Assembly (NCBI RefSeq): GCF_001513675.1 | Contig: NZ_CP013859.1 | Location: 869,081 to 933,080 of the forward strand | Reading direction: 5' to 3' | Source of the DNA: Microbacterium sp. XT11 | GTDB taxonomy: Bacteria; Actinomycetota; Actinomycetes; Actinomycetales; Microbacteriaceae | Length of the DNA stretch: 64,000 bases | Part shown: positions 43,537-51,138 of the stretch, one piece after another | Position numbering within the stretch: position 1 is the stretch's first letter | Layout: each line of letters begins with the position of its first letter | Notes under the pieces: model-generated | Told to the model about the DNA's origin: nothing | What the model saw: only the letters and a program-made list of their open reading frames with translations | Database searches by the model: none | Position numbers and translations under genes: made by a program

Positions 43537-45024
43537 TCACGGGGCGGTGGTGATCGTGTCTTCGTCGAAGGCCCGGTCGACATCCTGCATGTCGGGCATG
43601 GTGAGTCCCTTCCTCCCGCGCGTGACGAGCAGGTACACGAGGTAGGCGATGCCGATCACGAGCATGATGCCGACGTAGAGGCGGGGCTGCTCGAACGAGA
43701 CGTCGCGGAAGATGAGCAGTTCGTACACGAGCCAGACGCTCGCGAGCACCAGCACGGGCACCTCCCAGCGGCCGAGCGTGAAGCCCTTGCTGGCGGGGAG
43801 CGACCTGCGCGTGACGATGTAGAGCAGCACCGTTCCGGCGTAGATGATCGCCGGCAGCAGGGTCGCGGCGGAGAAGAGCACGAACAGGGCGTCGTTGGCG
43901 CTGCTGAAGATCGCGAGGATCGCCTGGGTGATGACGAAGTACCCGACGGTCGCGGCGACCGGGGTGTGCCGGCTGCGGCTCACCTTCCGCAGCACCTGCC
44001 AGGCGGGGAACCGCTCATCGCGCGACATCGCCCAGATCAGGCGCGTTCCGCTGAGGGTGATGACGAGACCGCACGAGAAGATCGAGATCACGACGAGCAC
44101 GAGCAGGCCCTTGCCGACGACCGGGCCGAGCACCGAGGTGATGACGGTCGCGACCGGCGTGGCGGACGTCGCCAGCTCGGCGGTGTCGCCCGCGAGGGCG
44201 GTGACGGCGATGAGGAACAGCATCCCCAGCACGCCGAGGGCCACGACGGCCTGCACCATGGCGCGCGGGATGACGCGCTCCGGGTTCTTGGTCTCTTCGG
44301 CGAGGTTCGCGGCGGACTCGAAGCCGACGATGGTGAACGCCCCGAGCAGGAAGGCGAGGGGGAACGGGCCGGCGTTCGTCAGCCCGCCGAAGTCCCAGTA
44401 GCCGGCTTCGGCGACCGGCGCCGTGGCGAAGAGCTGCGTGAAGTCGAGCCGCCCGATCACGGCGCCGACGACGAAGAGGAGCACGGTGATGCCGATCATG
44501 CCGATGATCTGCACGGTCACCGCGACCTCGTTGACGCGGTTGGTGGCCTTGGTGCTGAGGGCGACGAGGATGGCCTGCAACAGCATCACGACGGCGGTGA
44601 TGACCCAGCAGTTCGTGGGCGTCGGCGCGTAGCCGAACAGTTCGGGGAGGATGGTCGCGGCGATGGTGTAGTCGACCGCGACGACGACGATCACGAGGAA
44701 CGCGAACGACACCCATCCGGTGATCCAGCCGAGGATGGGGTTCGCCAGACGCGACACCCACTGGTAGGCGTAGCCGCTGATCGGGATGCGGGCGGCGAGG
44801 GCTCCGAAGATCAGCGCGACCATGGTCTGCCCGATGACGGCGATCGGCCACGCCCAGATTCCGCGGGGACCGCTGCTGTTTAGCACCGCGCCGTAGGTGG
44901 TGAAGATGCCGGTGGCGATCGACACGAAGCCGAAGGCCACGGCGAAGGATGCGTAGAGCCCGAGCTCACGCTTCATGCGGGTGCCGGTCTGGCCGGACGA
45001 GGTGGGGGATTCGGGTGTTTCCAT
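43537..45024 (-). CDS. APC-superfamily amino acid / amine permease
   Basis: 495-residue transporter with 12 predicted helices. The first helix carries the unwound GIFTTYG region (FGFVSIATGIFTTYGAVL), the sixth FTIVGFESAANLAEETKNPERVIPRAM has the conserved ESAANLAEET substrate-gate segment. This indicates the amino acid-polyamine-organocation family, GABA/choline-like branch. As first gene of the GntR-controlled operon it probably imports the compound that the kinase and oxidoreductase then use; an amino-alcohol would fit both, but this is inference. Confidence 0.88.
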   Translation of the reverse strand: METPESPTSSGQTGTRMKRELGLYASFAVAFGFVSIATGIFTTYGAVLNSSGPRGIWAWPIAVIGQTMVALIFGALAARIPISGYAYQWVSRLANPILGWITGWVSFAFLVIVVVAVDYTIAATILPELFGYAPTPTNCWVITAVVMLLQAILVALSTKATNRVNEVAVTVQIIGMIGITVLLFVVGAVIGRLDFTQLFATAPVAEAGYWDFGGLTNAGPFPLAFLLGAFTIVGFESAANLAEETKNPERVIPRAMVQAVVALGVLGMLFLIAVTALAGDTAELATSATPVATVITSVLGPVVGKGLLVLVVISIFSCGLVITLSGTRLIWAMSRDERFPAWQVLRKVSRSRHTPVAATVGYFVITQAILAIFSSANDALFVLFSAATLLPAIIYAGTVLLYIVTRRSLPASKGFTLGRWEVPVLVLASVWLVYELLIFRDVSFEQPRLYVGIMLVIGIAYLVYLLVTRGRKGLTMPDMQDVDRAFDEDTITTAP

Positions 45025-45050
45025 GACTCGACCTTCGCTGGGCGGGATGG

Positions 45051-45080
45051 TTGGTATAGACCAACTTGGTATATACCAAG
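45051..45080. promoter_or_regulatory. twin GntR operators
   Basis: TTGGTATAGACCAA (45051-45064) and CTTGGTATATACCAAG (45065-45080, perfect 16-bp palindrome) are adjacent in the 69-bp gap between the permease gene and the GntR gene. Their GGTATA..ACC core is typical of HutC/GntR operators. They cover the -35/-10 area of both divergent promoters (TACGGT at 45082-45087 is the likely -10 of the GntR gene). Confidence 0.8.
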
Positions 45081-45093
45081 GTACGGTAGGGTG

Positions 45094-45861
45094 ATGGCGG
45101 GTAGCGTGTCAACCGTGACGGCGGAAAATCGGGAGAATGTAACACCCGCGAAACCTGGCGTACCCGCCTACATGCGCATCGCCGCCGAGTTGCGCGCGCG
45201 CATCGATGCGGGTGAGCTTCCCGTGGGGGCTCCGATCCCGCCGGAGCGCGAGCTGTGCGTCGAGCTCGGCGTGAGCCGCATGACCCTGCGCCGCGCCCTC
45301 GGGATGCTGGAACGCGAGGGGCGCGTGCACCGCGACGCCACGCGAGGCACGTTCGTGTCGGAACCGCGCGTGCAGCTGCGGCTCGGATCGTTCTCGCAAG
45401 AGGTGGCGCGCTCGGGACGGCAGCCGGGCGCCGAGCTGTTCTGGGCGGAGGAGCGCAAGGCCGACGACGAGGTGGCGGCCGGACTCGACGTTCGTCCCGG
45501 TCACCCCGTGTACGCCCTGCGACGGCTGCGGCGCTCGAACGGCGAGCCGCTGGCGTTGGAGACCACCTATTACCGGGCGGATCTCGTGCCCGGTCTTCTC
45601 GACGGAGATCTCTCCGGATCGCTGTGGGAGGAGGTGCGCCGGCGCTTCCACCTGACCCTCGCCCGATCATCGGCCGAGCTGGAGGTCATCGTGCTGGATG
45701 CCGAGACCAGCGCGCACCTGTCGACGACACGGGCGTCCGGAGGGCTGCAGCTCACCCGCCGCACCTTCACCGACACGGGGGAGTGCCTCGAGTATGCGGT
45801 CGACGTCTACCGCGCGGATCGGGTCTCCCTCATCATCGAGCGCTCGGTCGACGGCGAGTGA
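45094..45861 (+). CDS. GntR/HutC-family regulator with UTRA domain
   Basis: 255-residue repressor. Winged helix at residues about 20-95: YMRIAAELRARIDAGELPVG, IPPERELCVELGVSRMTLRR, ALGMLEREGRVHRDATRGTF. The UTRA effector domain follows (LGSFSQEVARSG, PVYALRRLRRSNGEPLALET, GGLQLTRRTFTDTGECLEYA). The ATG directly after a TACGGT box suggests a leaderless transcript. Twin palindromes lie just upstream. It should repress itself and the divergent permease-oxidoreductase-kinase operon, with the operon's substrate as inducer. Its stop overlaps the HAD gene (GTGA). Confidence 0.9.
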   Translation: MAGSVSTVTAENRENVTPAKPGVPAYMRIAAELRARIDAGELPVGAPIPPERELCVELGVSRMTLRRALGMLEREGRVHRDATRGTFVSEPRVQLRLGSFSQEVARSGRQPGAELFWAEERKADDEVAAGLDVRPGHPVYALRRLRRSNGEPLALETTYYRADLVPGLLDGDLSGSLWEEVRRRFHLTLARSSAELEVIVLDAETSAHLSTTRASGGLQLTRRTFTDTGECLEYAVDVYRADRVSLIIERSVDGE

Positions 45862-46499
45862 CCGTCGTCTTCGACCTCGACGGGGTGCTCAGCCGCTCCG
45901 ACACCATGGCGACCGTGGTGTTCTCGCGTCTGCGTCGCCGCCCGTGGCTCGTCGTCCCGGTCGCCGCGCTCGCCGCGGTTGCGGCCATGGCGGGGACCCG
46001 CGGCGATGTGCGGCCCCGATGCAACCGCGCCATCGTCCACCTGGCGCTGTCGGGCCTCGCCGCAGACGGGTACCACCGCCTCGCCGATGAGGCCGCACGC
46101 CGCCTCGCATCGCGGCCCGGCAACGTCGCCCCCGAGGTCGTCGCCGCGCTTCGCGACGGCATCGAGCAGGGCGACGCCCTGGTGACCACGGCGACGGAGC
46201 GATATCTCGCGATGCGATACCTCACCGAGATCGGTGCGGATGCCGCGCCCTTGCACGCCTCCGAGTTCGTGTTCACGCGGCGGGGACCCCGCTTCGCCCG
46301 CCACAACGTCGGCGCGGCGAAGGTCGAGGCCTTCGTGCGCAGCCGTCGCGATGAGGCCATCGACACGCTCTACACCGACTCGGCGAGCGACCTGCCGCTG
46401 GCACGCCTGAGCGCGATGACGGTTCTCGTCGGCTCATCGACGCGGGCGGCGCGGGTACTAGAGCGGGCCGGGGTGTCGTTCCGCCGTCTCAGCGCCTGA
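45858..46499 (+). CDS. HAD-IB-type phosphatase
   Basis: 213-residue HAD phosphatase. Motif I is VVFDLDGVLSRSDT (nucleophile Asp and Asp+2), motif II region DALVTTATERYLAM (Thr), motif III/IV TLYTDSASDLPLARLS (Asp residues for Mg). The cap region has a hydrophobic segment LVVPVAALAAVAAMAG as in the SerB/YfhB-like HAD-IB group that acts on phosphoserine or phosphatidylglycerol phosphate. The GTG start overlaps the GntR stop, so it is translated with the regulator and could belong to the same catabolic module (dephosphorylating an intermediate). Confidence 0.82.
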   Translation: MTVVFDLDGVLSRSDTMATVVFSRLRRRPWLVVPVAALAAVAAMAGTRGDVRPRCNRAIVHLALSGLAADGYHRLADEAARRLASRPGNVAPEVVAALRDGIEQGDALVTTATERYLAMRYLTEIGADAAPLHASEFVFTRRGPRFARHNVGAAKVEAFVRSRRDEAIDTLYTDSASDLPLARLSAMTVLVGSSTRAARVLERAGVSFRRLSA

Positions 46500-46559
46500 C
46501 GACGACGCGACGCCTTTCGGTCATCTCGCGAACGGATTTGGCACCAGCGCGGAACGAGC

Positions 46560-46581
46560 GTATGGTTACGTTTCGGTAACA
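46560..46581 (+). promoter_or_regulatory. promoter-like element and GTTAC/GTAAC repeat before the M23 gene
   Basis: TATGGT (46561-46565 region) resembles a -10 box; GTTAC-GTTTCG-GTAAC immediately follows as a small inverted repeat. GTAAC-containing repeats are bound by MtrA at wall-hydrolase promoters in other actinobacteria, so MtrA control is a possibility only. Confidence 0.35.
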
Positions 46582-46646
46582 GACGTCTTCGTCTGCTGAG
46601 GAGCTTCACCATCACTTCGCGATCACCCGAAACCGCGTCCACATCC

Positions 46647-47816
46647 GTGATCCCGGCCGAGTCCCCCCGCTCGGATGCCGGAACCCCGCGGGTGCTTCTG
46701 CGACGAGACCTGCGCCGCGAGCGAGCGCGCGCCGCGTCCGCGACCGAAGCGACCCCTTCCGCGCAGTCGGCCCCCGCAGCCACCGTGCCGGGTGAAGCCG
46801 CCGTTCCGGGTGAAGCCGCCGTTCCGGCATCCGGCACCGGAGGAGCATCCGAAGGCGCTGTCGTACCGGAGGCCGCCGCGGCGCCTGCTGCCACCGAGGC
46901 CTTCGCCGCATCCGTGGCACTCGCCGCCTCGGCAGCCGGCCTCGGCCACGAGAGCAGCGACGACAGCGACCCGCAGGTCGGCATCGCCGACGCCGACGCT
47001 TCCCGAGGCGAGCAGCCCGCGCCCCGTGCCCGCCGTCCCCGTCGCCGGGCGCCGCGTCGCTCACGGGCGACGGCTCCGGCATCCGGGGTGCGTACTCCCG
47101 AACGGCCCGCCCCGGCAGCAGGCCGGCGGCGTCCCGTCCGCACGGTCGGTGCCGCACTCGCGATCGCCGCTCTCGTGGGCGGAACCGCTCTCCCGGCCAT
47201 CGGACTCGCCCAGACCGGCGGGGCCGTCGCCGCAGCATCCGCAGACGCACCGGGCATCCCCGCTCAGTCGCTCACGGTGCAGGGAGACAAGCTGCCCGAG
47301 GTCGTCGTGCGCGGTGCGTTCTCGGCGACCACGCCTGCCGAGCTCGAAGAGATCCGTGCTGTCGCGGCCGCGACGGCGCGCAGCGGCATCGCGCCCATCG
47401 CAAAGCCGGGACAGGTCATCATCCCGATGGCGCCTGGCAGCTACTCGATGACCGACGGGTTCGGCGCGAGCCGTCCCGGCCGCAGCCACATGGGCCAGGA
47501 CTACGCCGCTCCGGTCGGCACCCCGATCTACGCGGCGGCCGACGGCGTGGTGACGATGTCGCAGGACAGCTACGGCGGCTACGGCGTGACGGTGCAGATC
47601 AAGCACGACCTGGGCGGGTCGGCGGTGTCGACGTTGTACGGTCACATGGACTACGGCACGCGAGCGGTCAACGTGGGCGACCACGTCGTCGCCGGGCAGT
47701 TCCTCGGCAAGGTCGGCACCACGGGATACACCATCGGCTCGTGCCTGCACTTCGAAGTGCGCATCAGCGGGAGCCCCATCAACCCGGTGCCCTGGCTCGA
47801 GGCCAACGTCCGCTGA
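46647..47816 (+). CDS. M23-family peptidoglycan endopeptidase
   Basis: 389-residue (or longer) wall hydrolase. A Pro/Ala-rich, partly repeated N-terminal region (three near-identical PGEAAVPGEAAVPAS units) precedes a basic stretch, a membrane segment (TVGAALAIAALVGGTALPAIGLA) and an external LytM/M23 domain with zinc ligands His and Asp in SHMGQDYAAPVGTPIYAAADG, His in YGHMDYG and His in LHFEVRI. It cleaves peptide cross-links in the envelope. The GTG given has no ribosome-binding site, whereas GAGGAG lies 7 bp before an in-frame ATC at 46611, from which the protein would read as ITSRSPETASTSVIPAES, so the true start may be an ATC or a mutated ATG. Confidence 0.85.
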   Translation: MIPAESPRSDAGTPRVLLRRDLRRERARAASATEATPSAQSAPAATVPGEAAVPGEAAVPASGTGGASEGAVVPEAAAAPAATEAFAASVALAASAAGLGHESSDDSDPQVGIADADASRGEQPAPRARRPRRRAPRRSRATAPASGVRTPERPAPAAGRRRPVRTVGAALAIAALVGGTALPAIGLAQTGGAVAAASADAPGIPAQSLTVQGDKLPEVVVRGAFSATTPAELEEIRAVAAATARSGIAPIAKPGQVIIPMAPGSYSMTDGFGASRPGRSHMGQDYAAPVGTPIYAAADGVVTMSQDSYGGYGVTVQIKHDLGGSAVSTLYGHMDYGTRAVNVGDHVVAGQFLGKVGTTGYTIGSCLHFEVRISGSPINPVPWLEANVR

Positions 47817-47905
47817 TCGAGACCGGCGACCGGCGCCCTGTCAAGACGGGTGCGCGAGACGCGTCGGCGGTGCATGCTGAGCTCTCCCAGAGAGAGGAGC
47901 ACGAC

Positions 47906-48142
47906 ATGTCCAACCCCGACGCGGTGGCAGGTCAAGACGCACTGCCAGGACAGGACGACCGGCTCGGCGCCGACTTCACCGACGGCACTTTCCCCACCGA
48001 TACCGGGCAACCCGAGACGCAGGGTGACGAACCGCTCGACGCCGAACTCGGCGACGAGGGGCAGGGCGACGTCGACGAGGAGGACCTCGGCGGGCACGAC
48101 GGATCGGACGCCCCTGCCGACCTCCGCGACGGCACGGAATAG
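47906..48142 (+). CDS. small highly acidic protein
   Basis: 78-residue protein rich in Asp, Glu and Gly (DAELGDEGQGDVDEEDLGGHDGSDAP) with few hydrophobic residues, so probably intrinsically disordered. A strong AGAGAGGAG ribosome-binding site lies 5-6 bp before the ATG, and codon use is normal, so it is likely translated. I do not know its family. It follows the M23 gene by 90 bp on the same strand. Confidence 0.65.
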   Translation: MSNPDAVAGQDALPGQDDRLGADFTDGTFPTDTGQPETQGDEPLDAELGDEGQGDVDEEDLGGHDGSDAPADLRDGTE

Positions 48143-48222
48143 CCCGCGCCGGTTCACCTCCGCCGAGACCTCCGCGACGGCACGGAACAGCCGGCGCCGA
48201 ATGCGGCCCGCGCGGGCGGCCG

Positions 48223-49407
48223 TCACGCCGACATGGGGTGCAGCACGACCTTGATGCAGCCGTCCTCCTTGCGCTGGAACGTGCGGTAGAGCTCTGGCGC
48301 ATCCTCCAGCGGTGCGTGGTGCGTGGTGAGATCCATGACGCCGAGCGGATCGGCGGGGTCCTCGACGAGCGGCAGCAGCGCGTCGACCCAGTTCTTCACG
48401 TTGCACTGGCCCATGCGGAGGCTGATCTGCTTGTCGAACATCGTCTTCATGGGCAGGATGTCGGCGTCGCCCGCGTACACCCCGCTCAGAGAGACGGTGC
48501 CGCCGCGTCGCACGGCGTCGATCGAGGCGTGGAGAGCCGCGAGCCTGTCCATTCCGGCCTTCTCGAACACCTGGCGGGCGAGCGGGTCCGGCAGCAGTCC
48601 GACGCTCTTCTGCACCAGCTCGATGCCGGAGTTCCCGTGGGCTTCGAGCCCGACGGCATCCACCACCGAATCCGCGCCGCGTGCATCCGTGAGATCCACG
48701 AGACGGGCGGCCACGTCGTCATCGAGGTCGATCGTCTCGATGCCGTGTCGCTCGGCCATCGCCCGCCGCTCCGCGACCGGGTCGACCGCCAGAACGCGAT
48801 AGCCGCGGTGCCGGCCCACTCTGGTCACCAGCTGACCGACGGGTCCGAGACCCATGACCACGAGCGTCCCTCCCTCGGGCACGTGCGCATACTCCACCCC
48901 CTGCCATGCCGTCGGCAGGATGTCGCTGAGGAAGAGGTAGCGCTCGTCGGGGAGGTCGGGTCCGACGGCGATGTGGTTGTAGTCGGCGCGCGGGATGCGC
49001 AGATACTCCGCCTGACCGCCGGCGACCTGACCGTACAGCTTCGTGTAACCGAAGAGCGCCGCCCCGGTGCCGTACTCGCGCACCTGCGTGGTCTCGCACT
49101 GCGACTGCAGCCCGCGCGTGCACATGAAGCACTCGCCGCACGCGATCGTGAACGGCACGACGATCCGGTCGCCGACGGCGAGCCGCGTGACGCCTGAGCC
49201 GACCTCGACGACCTCGCCCATCGGCTCCCGCCCCGGGATGTCGCCGCGGTCGAGGAACGGTCCGAGCAGCTCGTAGAGGTGCAGGTCCGAGCCGCAGATC
49301 GCCGACGACGTCACCCGGATGATGGCATCACCAGGATCCTGGATCACCGGATCGTCGACCTCCTCGACCGTCACCGTGCGCTTCGCCTGCCAGGTCAGTG
49401 CTTTCAT
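48223..49407 (-). CDS. zinc-type alcohol/formaldehyde dehydrogenase, altered zinc ligand
   Basis: 394-residue medium-chain dehydrogenase of the glutathione-independent formaldehyde-dehydrogenase-like group. Catalytic Cys in AICGSDLHLYE, structural-zinc Cys in IACGECFMCTRGLQSQCE, NAD-binding VVMGLGPVGQLVTRVGRHRG, and GADSVVDAVGLEAHGN. In relatives the catalytic zinc is held by His in GHEFMGEV; here the same place reads PGREPMGEV, with Arg60 in place of His, encoded CGG. The enzyme may have changed metal use or be less active. It is followed downstream by no partner on its strand; the P450 gene lies 43 bp upstream and may share a transcript. Confidence 0.85.
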   Translation of the reverse strand: MKALTWQAKRTVTVEEVDDPVIQDPGDAIIRVTSSAICGSDLHLYELLGPFLDRGDIPGREPMGEVVEVGSGVTRLAVGDRIVVPFTIACGECFMCTRGLQSQCETTQVREYGTGAALFGYTKLYGQVAGGQAEYLRIPRADYNHIAVGPDLPDERYLFLSDILPTAWQGVEYAHVPEGGTLVVMGLGPVGQLVTRVGRHRGYRVLAVDPVAERRAMAERHGIETIDLDDDVAARLVDLTDARGADSVVDAVGLEAHGNSGIELVQKSVGLLPDPLARQVFEKAGMDRLAALHASIDAVRRGGTVSLSGVYAGDADILPMKTMFDKQISLRMGQCNVKNWVDALLPLVEDPADPLGVMDLTTHHAPLEDAPELYRTFQRKEDGCIKVVLHPMSA

Positions 49408-49450
49408 CGCATCCTCCGTCTCGTCGGTGTCTTCGTCGCGGTGGTCGTGC

Positions 49451-50773
49451 TCAGTGGAAAGGGCATCCCTTCGCCGACCGCACGCGGCCTCCGGATGCCG
49501 GCTTGGTGGGCAGGCGTCGGCGGTTCACGCCGAGCCCGCTGTCGAGGATCGTCAGGCGCGGGTCGCTGAGCACCGCGATCGCGGCCGTGAGACCCGCGAT
49601 GACGAGCTTCTCGCCCGGACACCGGTGACCTGTGGCCACGTCGGCGCCGCCCTGCGGGATGAACGTCGGCACGGCCTCATAGTCCTCGACGTCGCGGAAG
49701 CGCTCCGGGTCGAACCGCTCGGGGTTGGCCCACGAGCCGTCGTCGGTGTCGGTGCCGAGGATGTCGATGAGCACTCGGCCTCCGCGTGGCACGTGCTGGC
49801 CGTCGATCTCGATGTCGGTCGTCGCGCGGCCCGGCAGCATGGGCACGAACAGGCCGGTTCTGCGCACCTCCTGCGCGAACATCGTGGCCAGCGGCCCGCC
49901 GACGAGCACACCGCGCTCCGCCGTCTCCTCCGCGATCCTCTCCCGCCAATCGGGGTGGTCGTGCAGCTCCTTGGCGGCGAACGCGACGAAGCGCGCGGCC
50001 GCGATCATCGGGCGGATGCTGTTCTGCAGATCGACGCCGGCGGTGTGGGCGGGGAGGAGCCGGCCGTCGCGCGAACGATGCCGTGCCCACCGCTCCAGCG
50101 CCGTGCCCTTCTCCGGACGCAGCGTCCCCCCACGCACCGCCTCGATGAGGTGCATGGCATGCCTGTCGGACCACGCGCGGTTGAGGAAGGCCAGCGCGTA
50201 CTGCGGTGAATAGGGCACGCCGAACCCGTCGACGATCTGCGCGAGACGCGCTGACCACCGTGTCTTCGCCGCCGGCGTTCCTGGGAGGCCGGCCCACCCC
50301 ATGATCGCGCGCCCGAGTGCGCCGACCGCGGCGTCGTACGCGCTCGCAGTGCCGCCGTCGAGCCAGGCGTCGCGTTCGCGCGTCCACTCGCGTTCCAGCC
50401 ACGGCGCCAGCCGTGTGACCTGCGCGTCGTCGTAGGCCACCTCGACGAACGTTGCCTTGCGGTGGCGGTGGTCCTCGCCGTCGAGAGCGTGCACAGAGCC
50501 GTGCTCGAAGAGGGGCTCCCGCACGATCGTCGGCATGGCACCAGCGCGCCGGATGCGCTGCTCGTCGTAGAACAGGGCGACACCCTCGGCACCGCGCACG
50601 AGGATCGCGGGATCGCCCAGCAGTCGCAGCGGTGCGGATCGGGCTCCTGCGCGCACGCGACGCCAGATGCTGTCGCCGAAGTCGTACCCGCGGGTAAGGA
50701 GGCCGAGGGAGTCGTCTTCGAGCAAGGGACGCACTCGGCGGGGGATCTGCGAGAGAAGCGGGGGAAGCGGCAT
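49451..50773 (-). CDS. CYP152-type cytochrome P450 (fatty-acid peroxygenase/decarboxylase-like)
   Basis: 440-residue heme enzyme. The cysteine-loop reads PQGGADVATGHRCPGEK with ligand Cys385; this form, with an inserted GHRCPGE, is characteristic of CYP152 peroxygenases (BS-beta, OleT). The I-helix has NSIRPMIAAARFVAFAAKEL, including the Arg-Pro that positions the fatty-acid carboxylate in place of the acid-alcohol pair. The active-site residue at the BS-beta Gln85/OleT His85 position is His95 (GSVHALDGEDHRHR). Such enzymes use hydrogen peroxide to alpha/beta-hydroxylate or decarboxylate fatty acids. No redox partner is encoded nearby, which is consistent. Confidence 0.9.
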   Translation of the reverse strand: MPLPPLLSQIPRRVRPLLEDDSLGLLTRGYDFGDSIWRRVRAGARSAPLRLLGDPAILVRGAEGVALFYDEQRIRRAGAMPTIVREPLFEHGSVHALDGEDHRHRKATFVEVAYDDAQVTRLAPWLEREWTRERDAWLDGGTASAYDAAVGALGRAIMGWAGLPGTPAAKTRWSARLAQIVDGFGVPYSPQYALAFLNRAWSDRHAMHLIEAVRGGTLRPEKGTALERWARHRSRDGRLLPAHTAGVDLQNSIRPMIAAARFVAFAAKELHDHPDWRERIAEETAERGVLVGGPLATMFAQEVRRTGLFVPMLPGRATTDIEIDGQHVPRGGRVLIDILGTDTDDGSWANPERFDPERFRDVEDYEAVPTFIPQGGADVATGHRCPGEKLVIAGLTAAIAVLSDPRLTILDSGLGVNRRRLPTKPASGGRVRSAKGCPFH

Positions 50774-50862
50774 GCGGAAACGGTGCCACCGGAATGCGAC
50801 GGGTTCCAGGGGGGAGCGCAGGACGGCGGATTGTGCTAACGGTCCCGCGGCGTACGCAGGCT

Positions 50863-51018
50863 ACCGCTTTGCGCAGGTGCTCCTCACGTCCCGAGGCGGC
50901 TCCCTACCGTGAGAGCGACCATCTGCCGAATCGTGCAAACGCTCTCGGAAAGCGAAGCTTGACTATCGCTTTGCGCAGGCGACGCTCGCGCCCCGAGGCG
51001 GCTCTCTACCGTGAGAGC
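50863..51018. repeat. two-copy 55-bp motif between the P450 and giant adhesin genes
   Basis: Units at 50863-50917 and 50964-51018, 101 bp apart, share CGCTTTGCGCAGG, CCCGAGGCGGCTC and CTACCGTGAGAGC, with differences concentrated in the middle. The second copy forms a GGCTCTC-TACCGT-GAGAGCC hairpin. The rest of the 365-bp gap (50774-51138) contains a GC-rich leader and the adhesin ribosome-binding site GAGGAGGGGAG, and no gene. Confidence 0.65.
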
Positions 51019-51138
51019 CGGGTGCGGCCGGCGGCGTCCGCCACCTGAAGACCATGGATGCCGCCGGCCCTGGCCAGCACCCGAGCATGTCGTCCCTCTC
51101 TCCGAGGCGGACGGCGACACGAGGAGGGGAGAATCGTG

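Noticed and set aside
50863..51018. c-di-GMP (GEMM) or c-di-AMP riboswitch before the giant adhesin
   Set aside because: The minus strand has a GCGCAAAGC resembling part of GEMM, but the other conserved helices and tetraloop receptor are missing and the orientation would point away from the adhesin.
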